Source of the DNA: Aliiruegeria haliotis
Lineage (GTDB): Bacteria > Pseudomonadota > Alphaproteobacteria > Rhodobacterales > Rhodobacteraceae
Direction of reading: 5' to 3'
DNA length: 64,000 nt
Assembly: GCF_003003255.1 (NCBI RefSeq)
Contig: NZ_PVTD01000006.1
Location: forward strand, 62,001 to 126,000
The notes beneath the pieces are model-generated. The model saw nothing but the letters and a program-made list of their open reading frames with translations. It had not been told where the DNA came from and did not search any database. Shown here in pieces: positions 43,687 through 51,922 of this stretch (the stretch's first letter is position 1; each line of letters opens with the position of its first letter). Both the position numbers and the translations under genes were made by a program.

Positions 43687-44604
43687 TCAGCCCTCCGCCT
43701 CGATGTCCGCGATGGTCCGCTTGAGGACCCGCACAACCTGTTCCAGTTGCCGCTTGTCGTCCTTGTTGAGCGCCTTGAGCGGCGGGCGGGGCGGGCCGGC
43801 CATGAACCCGGCCATCTCCACCCCGTGCTTCACGCATTGAATGAACTTGCCACCCTGTTCCAGAACGCGCATCAGCGGCATCATCGCCGACATGATCCTC
43901 CGGCCCTTGGCGAAGTCGCCTTGCACTGCGCAGGCTCGCCATAGCGCGATGTGTTCGCCTGGCAGGAAGTTCGATCCGGCGCAGACCCAACCCGGCGCAC
44001 CCCAGGCAAAGAACTCCAACGCCTGGTCGTCCATGCCGCAGAGCATCTGGATATGCGGGTAGTCGCGCGCCAGCGTGTGCACCCGATTGATATCTCCGGA
44101 GCTTTCCTTGATCGCGCAGATATTGTGCGAGCGGCCCACCCGGTCGAGGAAAACGTCGCCCATGAACGTGCCGGTGCGGCCGGGGTAGTTGTAGAGCATG
44201 ATCGGCAGATCCGCGGCGCGATCGATGGCCAGCACGTTGAGCGCGTTTTCCTGCTCCGTCGGGACGGCATAGGGGGGCGAGGCGACGAGGATCGCATCGG
44301 CCCCCATCTCCCGCGCCGCTTCGGCAAGCGCAATGCTGTCAGCGGTGCGCATGGCACCTGTTCCCACAATCAGTGGTAACCTTCCGTCGAGCCGGTCCCG
44401 TGTGAAACGTGCGAGACTCACACGCTCGTCGACGGTCTGGGCATAGTTCTCCCCGGTGGAGCCGCCGGAGATCACCCCGTGGACGCCCGAAGCCACGAGA
44501 TGCTCGATCACCGTTTCCAGCGCGTCGAGCCGAACGGTGCCATCGGCATCGTAGGGCGTCACAATGGGAGTGTAGATCCCGGAAAAGGTCATCCTGGGTG
44601 TCAT
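43687..44604 (-). CDS. DapA-family aldolase/lyase (DHDPS/NAL superfamily)
   Basis: A 305-residue class I Schiff-base lyase. The pocket 'GVISGGSTGENYA', the Tyr in 'IMLYNYPGRTG' and the catalytic Lys in 'ICAIKESSGDINR' are intact. Being in a GntR-controlled operon with an aldehyde dehydrogenase and an FAD oxidase, it is more likely a catabolic keto-acid lyase or deaminase (like HypD or KDG aldolase) than a lysine-synthesis enzyme. The start could be at residue 1 or at Met5. Confidence 0.9.
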   Translation of the reverse strand: MTPRMTFSGIYTPIVTPYDADGTVRLDALETVIEHLVASGVHGVISGGSTGENYAQTVDERVSLARFTRDRLDGRLPLIVGTGAMRTADSIALAEAAREMGADAILVASPPYAVPTEQENALNVLAIDRAADLPIMLYNYPGRTGTFMGDVFLDRVGRSHNICAIKESSGDINRVHTLARDYPHIQMLCGMDDQALEFFAWGAPGWVCAGSNFLPGEHIALWRACAVQGDFAKGRRIMSAMMPLMRVLEQGGKFIQCVKHGVEMAGFMAGPPRPPLKALNKDDKRQLEQVVRVLKRTIADIEAEG

Positions 44605-44611
44605 CGCGTGC

Positions 44612-45322
44612 TCACTGGGCAGCGGTTCGGGGCACGGTGCCGAGCGGCGCGTCGAGTCCTTGTGGCATCACGAAACGTTCGATCTCGTCGCGCGACAACG
44701 CCCAATGCGCCTGCGCCAGCGTGGCGGCCGCCGTCGGGTCGCGGGTCTCGATTGCCGCGATCATCGCGTCATGCTGGCGTGCGGCTTCCGACAATGTCTC
44801 GGCGCGTGTCTCCGAATGGGCGCGGAAGAAAGTCATGCCGATCCGTGCGTGATCGATCAAAAGGCGGTGGAAACTGGGCAGAAGGTAAAGGTTATCGGCC
44901 ATCTCTCCCGTCACCCGGTGAAACCGGTCATTGGCCAGTGTGCGATCTGCAACATCCTCCGCGGCAAGCGCAGCACGGAAGTCCCGCTGCGCCGCCTTGA
45001 GATCGCGGAGCTGTTGAGGGGTCGCGTTTGTTGCGGCCAGTTGCAGCACCGCGCCGTAGATCATCGGGGCGGCAAGGAAGAAATCGCGCAGTGTCTTGTG
45101 GGACATATCGGACACCTGCGCGCCGCGGTTCTGGCGCTGGGCGATGTAGCCCTCGCCCGCGAGTTGCTGCATCACCTCGCGCAGGGGCGTCCGGGACATA
45201 CCGTAGCGCGTACAGAGCCCGGCTTCGTCCAGCGGTGTACCGGGCGCGATCTCCAGCAGGAGGATGGCGCGGCGCAGATCCGCGCAGGCGATGGCTTTCG
45301 GTGTGGGGGCAGGTTCGGTCAT
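44612..45322 (-). CDS. GntR family transcriptional regulator (FadR/FCD type)
   Basis: A 236-residue regulator with an N-terminal winged helix ('ADLRRAILLLEIAPGTPLDEAGLC', then 'YGMSRTPLREVMQQLAGEGYI') and a C-terminal FCD domain of helices with 'NDRFHRVTGEMADNLYLLP' supplying metal/ligand His residues. The ATG at 45322 is chosen; upstream codons enter the promoter. It is the first gene of the DapA-ALDH-FAD oxidase operon, 7 bases from the DapA gene. A TGTATACA palindrome lies 28 bases upstream, so it probably represses itself and the operon. Confidence 0.92.
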   Translation of the reverse strand: MTEPAPTPKAIACADLRRAILLLEIAPGTPLDEAGLCTRYGMSRTPLREVMQQLAGEGYIAQRQNRGAQVSDMSHKTLRDFFLAAPMIYGAVLQLAATNATPQQLRDLKAAQRDFRAALAAEDVADRTLANDRFHRVTGEMADNLYLLPSFHRLLIDHARIGMTFFRAHSETRAETLSEAARQHDAMIAAIETRDPTAAATLAQAHWALSRDEIERFVMPQGLDAPLGTVPRTAAQ

Positions 45323-45350
45323 GAATTCCGGTTCTGATCGGCATATATTC

Positions 45351-45358
45351 TGTATACA
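45351..45358. promoter_or_regulatory. Likely GntR operator
   Basis: TGTATACA, a perfect palindrome set in ATTCTGTATACAATTTGTATT between the divergent GntR and AraC-type genes. FCD-type GntR proteins often bind TNGTNNNACNA-like dyads of this kind. Confidence 0.5.
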
Positions 45359-45417
45359 ATTTGTATTTGCACTTACCCAATGTAGAACAGAAGAAACGCG
45401 AACAGCACACGGCACAA

Positions 45418-46398
45418 ATGGACGGGTCAGCGGCAGAAACCGACATCCAGGGCTTTACCATCCTTCTTGTCGAGGATTTCACACATCTTGCCTTCTCCTG
45501 TGCGATCGAGCCGCTTCGCATTGCAAACCTGATCAATGGCAGCCCGCTCTATAGCTGGCGGCTGGTGTCGGAGACCGGGACCGAGGCCACCTGTTCGAAC
45601 GGAACGCGGACGATTGTCGATTGCGGTCTTGAGCCTGTGCCGGCGGGGGACATCCTGCTGATCCTCTCCGGGATCAACGTGGAGCGGCAGATCACCCCGA
45701 AGCTGCTTGCCTACATCCGACGCGAGAGGGCGCGCGGCACGAGAATCGGAGCGCTCTGCTCCGGGGCATACGTGCTGGCGAAGGCGGGGCTGCTGGATGG
45801 ACGCCGCGCCACGATCCACTGGCAGTTTCATGACAGCTTCGAGGAACTGTTCCCGGAAGTCCGCCTGATCCGAAGCGTCTATGTGCCCGATGCCAAGTAC
45901 CCGACGGCGTCCGGCGGTACGGCCACGGCGGATCTGATGCTGCACCTCATCGGTCGCGCGCATGGCGAAGAGCTTGCCATCGCCGTGGCCGACCAGATGC
46001 TCTACAACGCCGCCCGCAACGCCGATGCCGCTCAGCGGTACTCCCTGCAATCGCGCTACGGGTTGCGAAACACCCATATCGCCGACGCGGTTCGCCTGAT
46101 GACCGACCGGATGGAGGACCCGATGTCGCCCTCCGAGATCGCGGCGGAGCTGGGGATCTCGGCACGGCAACTGGAGCGACTGTTCGGCCGCTACATGAAA
46201 TGCAGTCCAAAGAAATTCGCCACCGACTTGCGACTGGACCGGGCCCGAAACCTGCTCCTGCAAACCGAATTGTCAGTCACCGAGATCGCCCATGCCTGCG
46301 GATTCGGGTCGACGGGGCATTTCTCCCGTGTCTACCGGTCCCGGTTCGAGGTCACGCCGACCCGACAGCGCGCATCGCACCGGCTGGACCGTCACTGA
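45418..46398 (+). CDS. GlxA-family AraC-type transcriptional regulator
   Basis: A 326-residue regulator with an N-terminal DJ-1/PfpI-like domain (about 10-185, 'IGALCSGAYVLAKAGLLDGRRATIHWQ' in part, with the family 'CSGA') and a C-terminal AraC HTH pair ('SPSEIAAELGISARQLERLFGRY', 'LSVTEIAHACGFGSTGHFSRVYR'). These resemble GbdR and CdhR, which respond to glycine betaine, dimethylglycine or carnitine. The ATG at 45418 lacks a good ribosome site. It may activate the nearby MttB/ABC genes, which would fit a betaine-like substrate. Confidence 0.9.
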   Translation: MDGSAAETDIQGFTILLVEDFTHLAFSCAIEPLRIANLINGSPLYSWRLVSETGTEATCSNGTRTIVDCGLEPVPAGDILLILSGINVERQITPKLLAYIRRERARGTRIGALCSGAYVLAKAGLLDGRRATIHWQFHDSFEELFPEVRLIRSVYVPDAKYPTASGGTATADLMLHLIGRAHGEELAIAVADQMLYNAARNADAAQRYSLQSRYGLRNTHIADAVRLMTDRMEDPMSPSEIAAELGISARQLERLFGRYMKCSPKKFATDLRLDRARNLLLQTELSVTEIAHACGFGSTGHFSRVYRSRFEVTPTRQRASHRLDRH

Positions 46399-47135
46399 AA
46401 CTTCGCTGTCGGTCCGGTGGGTTCCGCGACCAGGGCAAGCGCGTCTTCCAAGGCGACGCTCCGGTTGAACAGCGCACGCCCGATGATTGCCCCCGAGATA
46501 TGCGGCACGTATTTCAACCGTGCAAGGTCGTCGATGGAGCGGGAAAGCCCGCTTGCGATGACCGGCGCCCGGGCGATCTCGGCCATGCGTGTGATCAACG
46601 CCAGCGAGTCCTCCGCTTCGTCGAGATCGGCGTCGATGTCGGTCACGATGATCGCCGCGAGCGGATCACTCTCGTACACCCTCAGAAGGTCTTCCGGCTC
46701 AAAGCTGCTGGTCTCCCGCCAACCGTTGCTGACGACCTTGCCCTTGTAGACATCGATGGCCAGCACGATCTGGTCCGGAAAAAGCTTGGCGGCCTCTTTT
46801 ACGATATCGGGGGCGAGCACGGCCAGCGTGCCGACGACAATTCGCCCGGCGCCGGCCTCGATCCAGTCCGCGATGGATTGAAGCGAGCGGAAGCCGCCGC
46901 CGAGTTGGACGGATGTGCCGCACTGACCAATGATCTCGCGGAGCAATTCGGTGTTCCGGTCGCTGCCGCCGACACCATCGAAATCGGTGATGTGAATCCA
47001 TTCGGCGCCCGCCTGTGCAAAGCTGATCGCACGTTCCAGTGGGTCGACATGCCAGATCTGGGGCTCGTCGATATTGCCTCTGAAAAGGCTCACGCAGCGG
47101 CCATCGAGCAGTTCGATCGTCGGGTAGAGAATCAT
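46392..47135 (-). CDS. HisA-like isomerase paralogue with altered catalytic residue
   Basis: A 247-residue (beta-alpha)8 protein of the HisA/HisF family. 'MILYPTIELLDGRCVSLFRG' aligns with HisA 'PAIDLKDGKCVRL', so the first catalytic Asp8 is Glu here, while Asp128 in 'LAIDVYKGKV' matches the second catalytic Asp. Phosphate sites 'LGGGFRS' and 'ASGLSRSIDDL' are kept. It is outside a his operon, overlaps the end of the GlxA-type regulator by 7 bases, and lies beside amine-catabolism genes. It is probably a paralogue with a different or slower reaction; I cannot name the substrate. Confidence 0.85.
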   Translation of the reverse strand: MILYPTIELLDGRCVSLFRGNIDEPQIWHVDPLERAISFAQAGAEWIHITDFDGVGGSDRNTELLREIIGQCGTSVQLGGGFRSLQSIADWIEAGAGRIVVGTLAVLAPDIVKEAAKLFPDQIVLAIDVYKGKVVSNGWRETSSFEPEDLLRVYESDPLAAIIVTDIDADLDEAEDSLALITRMAEIARAPVIASGLSRSIDDLARLKYVPHISGAIIGRALFNRSVALEDALALVAEPTGPTAKFQ

Positions 47136-47372
47136 CCGTGCCTCCTGTCCAGTCTCGCTTCAGGGTCGGGGCATTGGCGTGGTGCCATTCGTCCGGAAGC
47201 GACGCGTTGCAAAGCGCCGCCGCCGTCGGTTCCCGGTTTTCGCTCGGGGAGCAAGGCGGCGCCTCTCAATCGCGAGTATACATGATCTCCCTGCGCCGCC
47301 GCTTGATGGTCGGCGCGGTCGCTTCGGAGGCGGGGTCGGGTGGGATCGGTGCGTGGCCTGTCGGCAATTGGG

Positions 47373-48365
47373 TCACACGCCGATGGTGGCTCCGAGGCCG
47401 AGCCGCATCGCGGCGTCGCGCGCGAGCGTCGCTATGGCCGTATCCTGCACGCCGGTTCCGGTCAGGTCGCATATCGTCCTGTCGGAGTCGCTCTGTCGCC
47501 CGTGTGCTGTCCCGTACAAAAGCGATCCCAGTTCGACCGGTGAGACCTGCGCCTGAAGGCTGGCAGCGCATGCGGAGGACAATTCCCCCATGGTTTCGCA
47601 TTGGCTGATGCGATCGCAGACATAGAGGTCGGCGGCGGCGAGGATCGCGGGGGCGATCTCGTTCTTGCCGGCCTGATCGGACCCCATCGCGGTGATGTGC
47701 ATACCCGCGCGCAAGGCGCCGGTTTGCAGCAAGGGCGCGCGTGCCGGTGTGGTCGTGATCACAAGCTGGGCCTGCGCGGCAAGCGCCGCCGGGCTTTCGG
47801 AAATTGCGGCCTCGATCCCCAGCAACGAGGCGATGTCCCGCGCGCAGGCCTCCGCCTTGTTGCGGTCGCGCCCCCAGACCAACGCCCGGCGAAAGGGGCG
47901 CACCAAATGCGCCGCCTGCATCTGCAACCGCGCCTGCACGCCGGTGCCAAGTACGCCGGCGGTCTCTACCTCGCTCGGCGCGAGGTGGCGGGCGGCGACG
48001 GCGCCAGCAGCGGCGGTGCGGATGTCGGTCAGATAGCCATTGTCCAACAGCAGTGCCTCGACCAACCCGGTGCGGGCGGAGAACAGGATCATCAGCCCGT
48101 TGAGGCTGGGCAGGCCGATCAGAGGGTTGTCGAAGAAACCGGGACTGACCTTGATGGCGAAGCTGTCAAAACCGGGGATATAGGCCGTCTTGACGTCCAC
48201 CTCCCCGTTTGCCGCGGGCAGTTCCATGGACAGCACGGGCGGCATGACGACCTTACCGCCGCCCAATTCGCGGAATGCGCGTTCGATGCAATCCACCGCT
48301 GCAAGGTCAAGTGGTACGGCCTTGCGAAGGTCGGCTTCGGTCAGGATGGTCACGTCACGGGTCAT
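47373..48365 (-). CDS. eutC: Ornithine cyclodeaminase/mu-crystallin family protein (EutC-like)
   Basis: A 330-residue NAD-dependent protein. 'TDIRTAAAGAVAARHLAPSE' and 'AGVLGTGVQARLQMQA' are the Rossmann and binding motifs of the OCD/mu-crystallin family; 'MGSDQAGKNEIAP' is near the substrate site. The 330-residue size and its position directly after an EutB-like dehydratase match EutC of ectoine/hydroxyectoine utilisation operons. Its start overlaps the end of eutB by 11 bases. The symbol is a best guess from pair and motifs. Confidence 0.75.
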   Translation of the reverse strand: MTRDVTILTEADLRKAVPLDLAAVDCIERAFRELGGGKVVMPPVLSMELPAANGEVDVKTAYIPGFDSFAIKVSPGFFDNPLIGLPSLNGLMILFSARTGLVEALLLDNGYLTDIRTAAAGAVAARHLAPSEVETAGVLGTGVQARLQMQAAHLVRPFRRALVWGRDRNKAEACARDIASLLGIEAAISESPAALAAQAQLVITTTPARAPLLQTGALRAGMHITAMGSDQAGKNEIAPAILAAADLYVCDRISQCETMGELSSACAASLQAQVSPVELGSLLYGTAHGRQSDSDRTICDLTGTGVQDTAIATLARDAAMRLGLGATIGV

Positions 48366-49362
48366 GGCGGTGTCCTTCGATTCTCCGGTCTCCAAGAACG
48401 ACAGCCTCTCCGTTGATGATCTTCGTGAACAGGTCCATGTCGAGGTTGCGTCCGGTGAGTATCGTGGCGACCGGGCCAGCGGGTGCCGGCAGTTTGCCCG
48501 CCATCGCCGCAGCGATTCCCACGACGCTGCCACCCTCGGCCACGATCCGATCTTCGAAATAGAGCGCCTGCATGGCGCGGTAGATGTCTTCTTCGGTGAC
48601 CAGAACGGATCCGTCGAGCAGGTCGCGACACATCCCGAGAGTGAACCGGTTGGACGCGCCGATCCCACCGCCGAGGCTGTCGGCGAGGCTCGGGACCTCG
48701 TCCACCTCGACCGGGTGGCCGGCCTGAAGGGACAGGTGCATCGCCGCACCACGATCCATGGTGATCCCGATGACACGAAGGCGCGGGCTCAGCGTCTTGG
48801 CGGCGAGGGCCACGCCGGCGGCCAGCCCGCCACCCGAGAGTGGCACCAGCAGCATCTCGAGGTCCGGCCGTGCTTCCAGGATCTCCAGCCCGATCGTGCC
48901 CTGTCCGGCGATGACCTTGGGGTCGTCGAAGGGCGGGATTTCGGCCAACCCCTCGGTCTGGCAGAGCCGCGTGCAGGCCCGCTGCGCGTCATCCTGGCTT
49001 TGCCCCTCGATCCGCACCTCCGCCCCGAGCGCGCGAATGCCCGCGACCTTTGCGTCGGGCACCAGCGTGGACATGCAGATGACCGCCCTCAACCCGTGTT
49101 CCCGAGCCGCATAGGCCACGCCACGCCCGTGATTTCCGGTGGAACAGCAGGTCACCCCGGCGACGTCATCCGGCAGGGCCATGATCGCGTTCATGGCACC
49201 CCGCAGCTTGAAGGCGCCGATGGGCTGCGCGATCTCAAGCTTCAGAAAGGCTTCCGTCCCCAACAGACCGGAGAGCAGGGGAGATGGCACCATGGGGGTC
49301 GCGTCCGCCCTGCCGCGCAAAACGGCACGCGCGGCAAGGATATCCGACATTTCCGGCCGCAT
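48355..49362 (-). CDS. eutB: PLP-dependent threonine dehydratase-like enzyme (EutB-like)
   Basis: A 335-residue fold-type II PLP enzyme. The Schiff-base Lys52 lies in 'GAFKLRGAMNAI' and the PLP-phosphate loop in 'SGGGLAAG'. 'CCSTGNHGRGVAYAAREHG' has the STGNHGR of EutB rather than the SAGNHAQG of biosynthetic threonine deaminase, and no ACT regulatory domain follows. In hydroxyectoine utilisation EutB is thought to dehydrate a hydroxy-diaminobutyrate-type intermediate. Genes eutA, eutD/doeA and eutE/doeB are not nearby, so the pathway may differ here. Confidence 0.78.
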   Translation of the reverse strand: MRPEMSDILAARAVLRGRADATPMVPSPLLSGLLGTEAFLKLEIAQPIGAFKLRGAMNAIMALPDDVAGVTCCSTGNHGRGVAYAAREHGLRAVICMSTLVPDAKVAGIRALGAEVRIEGQSQDDAQRACTRLCQTEGLAEIPPFDDPKVIAGQGTIGLEILEARPDLEMLLVPLSGGGLAAGVALAAKTLSPRLRVIGITMDRGAAMHLSLQAGHPVEVDEVPSLADSLGGGIGASNRFTLGMCRDLLDGSVLVTEEDIYRAMQALYFEDRIVAEGGSVVGIAAAMAGKLPAPAGPVATILTGRNLDMDLFTKIINGEAVVLGDRRIEGHRHDP

Positions 49363-49546
49363 GGCGCCCCCGTGGCTGGCTTGGACTTGACACCGGGAGC
49401 GCGCCTCCCGCTATGGTGTTCACCAGATCACGCCACACGTTCGCCTGTCAACGCGACCGGGTGGGGCGGTTCTCCGCAACAGATTGAAAAGGCTCCGCTC
49501 CGGGGCCGGACCCCCGCGCCAGTCGGCATCGCATGGAGGAGCACGC

Positions 49547-49726
49547 ATGACCGCAAAGACGAATTTCCTCTGGGGCGGGCCCCTGATCGGCCGTGCGCCG
49601 TGCAGGGCATGCCAAGCCGGGCAGGGGCCATGGATGGCGGCGTCGGCCCATGAGGGTTTGGAGAGGATCGGGACCCTCCCGGGGCCTTGTGCGCGCAGGC
49701 CCGCAAGCGGCCTTGTGAAGGCATGA
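49547..49726 (+). CDS. Possible small protein coupled to the M20 deacylase gene, 59 residues
   Basis: An open frame beginning MTAKTNFLWGGPLIGRAP with GGAGGA six bases before the ATG, a better ribosome site than most genes here. Its stop TGA overlaps the ATG of the M20 gene (ATGA), so it could drive coupled translation. The protein is rich in Ala, Gly, Pro and Arg with CRAC and PGPC motifs. I do not recognise it; it may be a leader peptide or a decayed gene head. Confidence 0.4.
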   Translation: MTAKTNFLWGGPLIGRAPCRACQAGQGPWMAASAHEGLERIGTLPGPCARRPASGLVKA

Positions 49727-50883
49727 GCATGGACCGGCTTTCCCACGCCATCGCGATTCTCGACGACCTGATCGCCTACCCGACCGTCTCTTCGGAGACG
49801 AACCTCGAGATGATCGTCCACCTTGCCACGCTTCTGTCGGAAGCCGGCGCTCATGTGGACCTGTTCCACGACCGCTCCGGCCTCAAGGCCAATCTCTTTG
49901 CCACGCTTGGCCCGGAGGGGCCGGGCGGGATCGTGCTGTCGGGTCATACCGATGTCGTCCCCGCTGAAGGGCATGGCTGGAGTGCAGACCCGTTCCGCAT
50001 GTGCAATCAGGATGGGCGTCTCTATGGTCGCGGCAGTTGCGACATGAAGGGGTTCATCGCGGCCACCCTGGCCTGCCTGCCGGACTTCGCCGCGGCGGAC
50101 CTGCGCCGACCGCTGCATTTCGCCTTCACCTACGATGAGGAGGTCGGCTGCCTCGGGGCGCGGCAGCTTGTGGATGAGTTGCGGCACCGGAAGATCGCGC
50201 CAGCCATGGCCATCATCGGTGAGCCGACCGAGATGCGCATCATCGAGGGGCACAAGGGCTGCAACGAATACACGACCCGTTTCATCGGTACGGAAGGGCA
50301 TGGCTCGGCGCCGGAGAGCGGGGTGAACGCAGCGGAATTCGCGGCGCGCTTCGTGCAGCACCTGCTGACCACGCGGGAGGATTTGCGCGAACGGGCTCCA
50401 GCGGACAGTCGGTTCGAGCCGCCCTGGAGCACGTTGAATGTGGGGCAGATCCATGGTGGTACGGCGCGCAACGTTCTTGCCGGGGAGGCGGAAGTCGAGT
50501 GGGAGACCCGGCCCGTGGCGGCGGCGGATGCCGCGTTTGTCAGCGAGGCCATGGAGGATTTCTGCACCAACGTCCTGCTGCCGGAAATGCGCCGGATCGC
50601 GCCGGACGCCCGGATCGAGACCGAGGTCATCGGCGAGATTGCCGGTCTCGTGCCAATGGCGGAGAACGCGGCGCGCGACCTCGTGGCGCGGCTGACGGGT
50701 GAGAACGCGGCCGATCTCGTTGCGTTCGGCACGGAGGCTGGGCTGTTTCAGGCGTTGGACATGTCGGTTGTCGTCTGCGGCCCGGGATCGATCACCCAGG
50801 CACACCAACCCGATGAGTTCCTGGAGATTGCGCAGCTCGACCGCTGTATCGACATGCTTGTCGGGCTGGTCCGACAGCCCTGA
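49723..50883 (+). CDS. M20 family deacylase (acetylornithine deacetylase type)
   Basis: A 386-residue zinc hydrolase of the ArgE/DapE family. The metal motifs are 'VLSGHTDVVPAEG' and 'GRGSCDMKGFIAATLA', the catalytic Glu is in 'TYDEEVGCLGARQLV', and the dimerisation domain has 'GTEGHGSAPESGVNA'. The ATG at 49723 overlaps the upstream small frame. A linear arginine-synthesis role is possible, but it faces EutB/EutC-like genes, so removal of an acyl group from an N-acyl-diamino acid is as likely. Confidence 0.9.
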   Translation: MSMDRLSHAIAILDDLIAYPTVSSETNLEMIVHLATLLSEAGAHVDLFHDRSGLKANLFATLGPEGPGGIVLSGHTDVVPAEGHGWSADPFRMCNQDGRLYGRGSCDMKGFIAATLACLPDFAAADLRRPLHFAFTYDEEVGCLGARQLVDELRHRKIAPAMAIIGEPTEMRIIEGHKGCNEYTTRFIGTEGHGSAPESGVNAAEFAARFVQHLLTTREDLRERAPADSRFEPPWSTLNVGQIHGGTARNVLAGEAEVEWETRPVAAADAAFVSEAMEDFCTNVLLPEMRRIAPDARIETEVIGEIAGLVPMAENAARDLVARLTGENAADLVAFGTEAGLFQALDMSVVVCGPGSITQAHQPDEFLEIAQLDRCIDMLVGLVRQP

Positions 50884-51265
50884 TTGGGTCTGGTCTGGCT
50901 GATGGCCACCTTGCGCCCGCTACGCGACACCTGCGGTTCACGCTGCGGCTCCCTTGTGGCCGATACCAAGCGGTGGAGGGGCGCCCTTCGCAGATCCCAT
51001 GACGGTGCCGCAACGGCCCCGAGTAGCCCGGGCGACGGGCAAAAGGCCGGGCTTGGAAAGGGAGGTATTGCGAACCACGGCGGTCGGAGTTGCGAGCGCT
51101 CCACTGATGGCAGCAAGGCCGGGATAATGGGCTTCAAGGGAAGGAGACGCGGCGCTACGGTGCCGCCCCGGCGCCTGTGTTGCGGCGCGGCATTTGGCAG
51201 TGCGGCGTGAGGCCCGGGGTCTTTCGTGGTACACTTGCCCCTTCGCTGACATAGGGAGAAGATCC
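50884..51265. other. Intergenic, no gene recognised
   Basis: About 380 bases between the M20 gene and the DUF1326 gene. Short frames exist on both strands without ribosome sites. A plus-strand promoter for the DUF1326-DUF2182 pair should lie here but I cannot pick a convincing one. Confidence 0.5.
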
Positions 51266-51904
51266 ATGACCCCTTGGGAAATCCACGGACAGGAGTTGGC
51301 CAATTGCAATTGTGATGGCGGGTGCCCCTGCCAGTTCATGTCGTTGCCGACGCAGGGCAATTGCCAGGCGGCCGCAGCTTTCAGGTTCGACTCCGGGCGC
51401 CATGGAGATGTCGACCTGGGCGGCACGAAGGCCGCGATGGTGCTCAGTTGGCCCGGCCCTATCCATGAAGGAGACGGCACCATGCAGATCATCATTGACG
51501 AGAGTGCGAGCGAGGCGCAGCGCGACGCGCTCTACAGGATCATGACCGGCGAGGACACGAACGACATGGCGACCATGTGGTGGGTATTCGCGGCCATGTC
51601 CCCGAACAAGCTCAAGACGTTGTACCGGCCGATCGACCTGCAGATCGACATGGAAGGCCGCACCGGAAAGTGCGTTGTTCCTGGTGTTTTCGAAACTGAG
51701 GCCGAACCGCTCCGTAACCCGGTGACAGGCGACCCGCACCGGGCACGCATCAACCTTCCGCACGGCTTCGAATACCGCGTGGCCGAAATCGCAAAGGGGT
51801 CCACCAGGACCAGCGGCGCAATCAGCCTTTCGCAGGTCCGTGACAGCCATGTCCACATCGTTGACATCCACCTGTCCAATGCAGGTGTTCTCGAAGCGGC
51901 CTGA
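51266..51904 (+). CDS. DUF1326 domain protein
   Basis: A 212-residue soluble protein beginning 'MTPWEIHGQELANCNCDGGC', then PCQF, which is the DUF1326 signature 'CNCxxGCPCQF' with four closely spaced cysteines suited to metal or redox chemistry. The Trp-rich centre 'MATMWWVFAAMSPNKLKTL' is also family-typical. GGGAGAAG precedes the ATG. It is followed 18 bases later by a DUF2182 membrane protein; the two families are a frequent pair. The function is unknown; metal handling or thiol chemistry is a guess. Confidence 0.88.
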   Translation: MTPWEIHGQELANCNCDGGCPCQFMSLPTQGNCQAAAAFRFDSGRHGDVDLGGTKAAMVLSWPGPIHEGDGTMQIIIDESASEAQRDALYRIMTGEDTNDMATMWWVFAAMSPNKLKTLYRPIDLQIDMEGRTGKCVVPGVFETEAEPLRNPVTGDPHRARINLPHGFEYRVAEIAKGSTRTSGAISLSQVRDSHVHIVDIHLSNAGVLEAA

Positions 51905-51922
51905 TCACAGCGGGATCGGGAC

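Noticed and set aside
43687-44604. Biosynthetic dapA for lysine
   Set aside because: It is in a GntR-controlled catabolic operon with ALDH and an FAD oxidase, so a lysine-synthesis role is unlikely.
49547-49726. A relic of argininosuccinate lyase (LWGG near the start)
   Set aside because: Only four residues match and no other frame continues the similarity.
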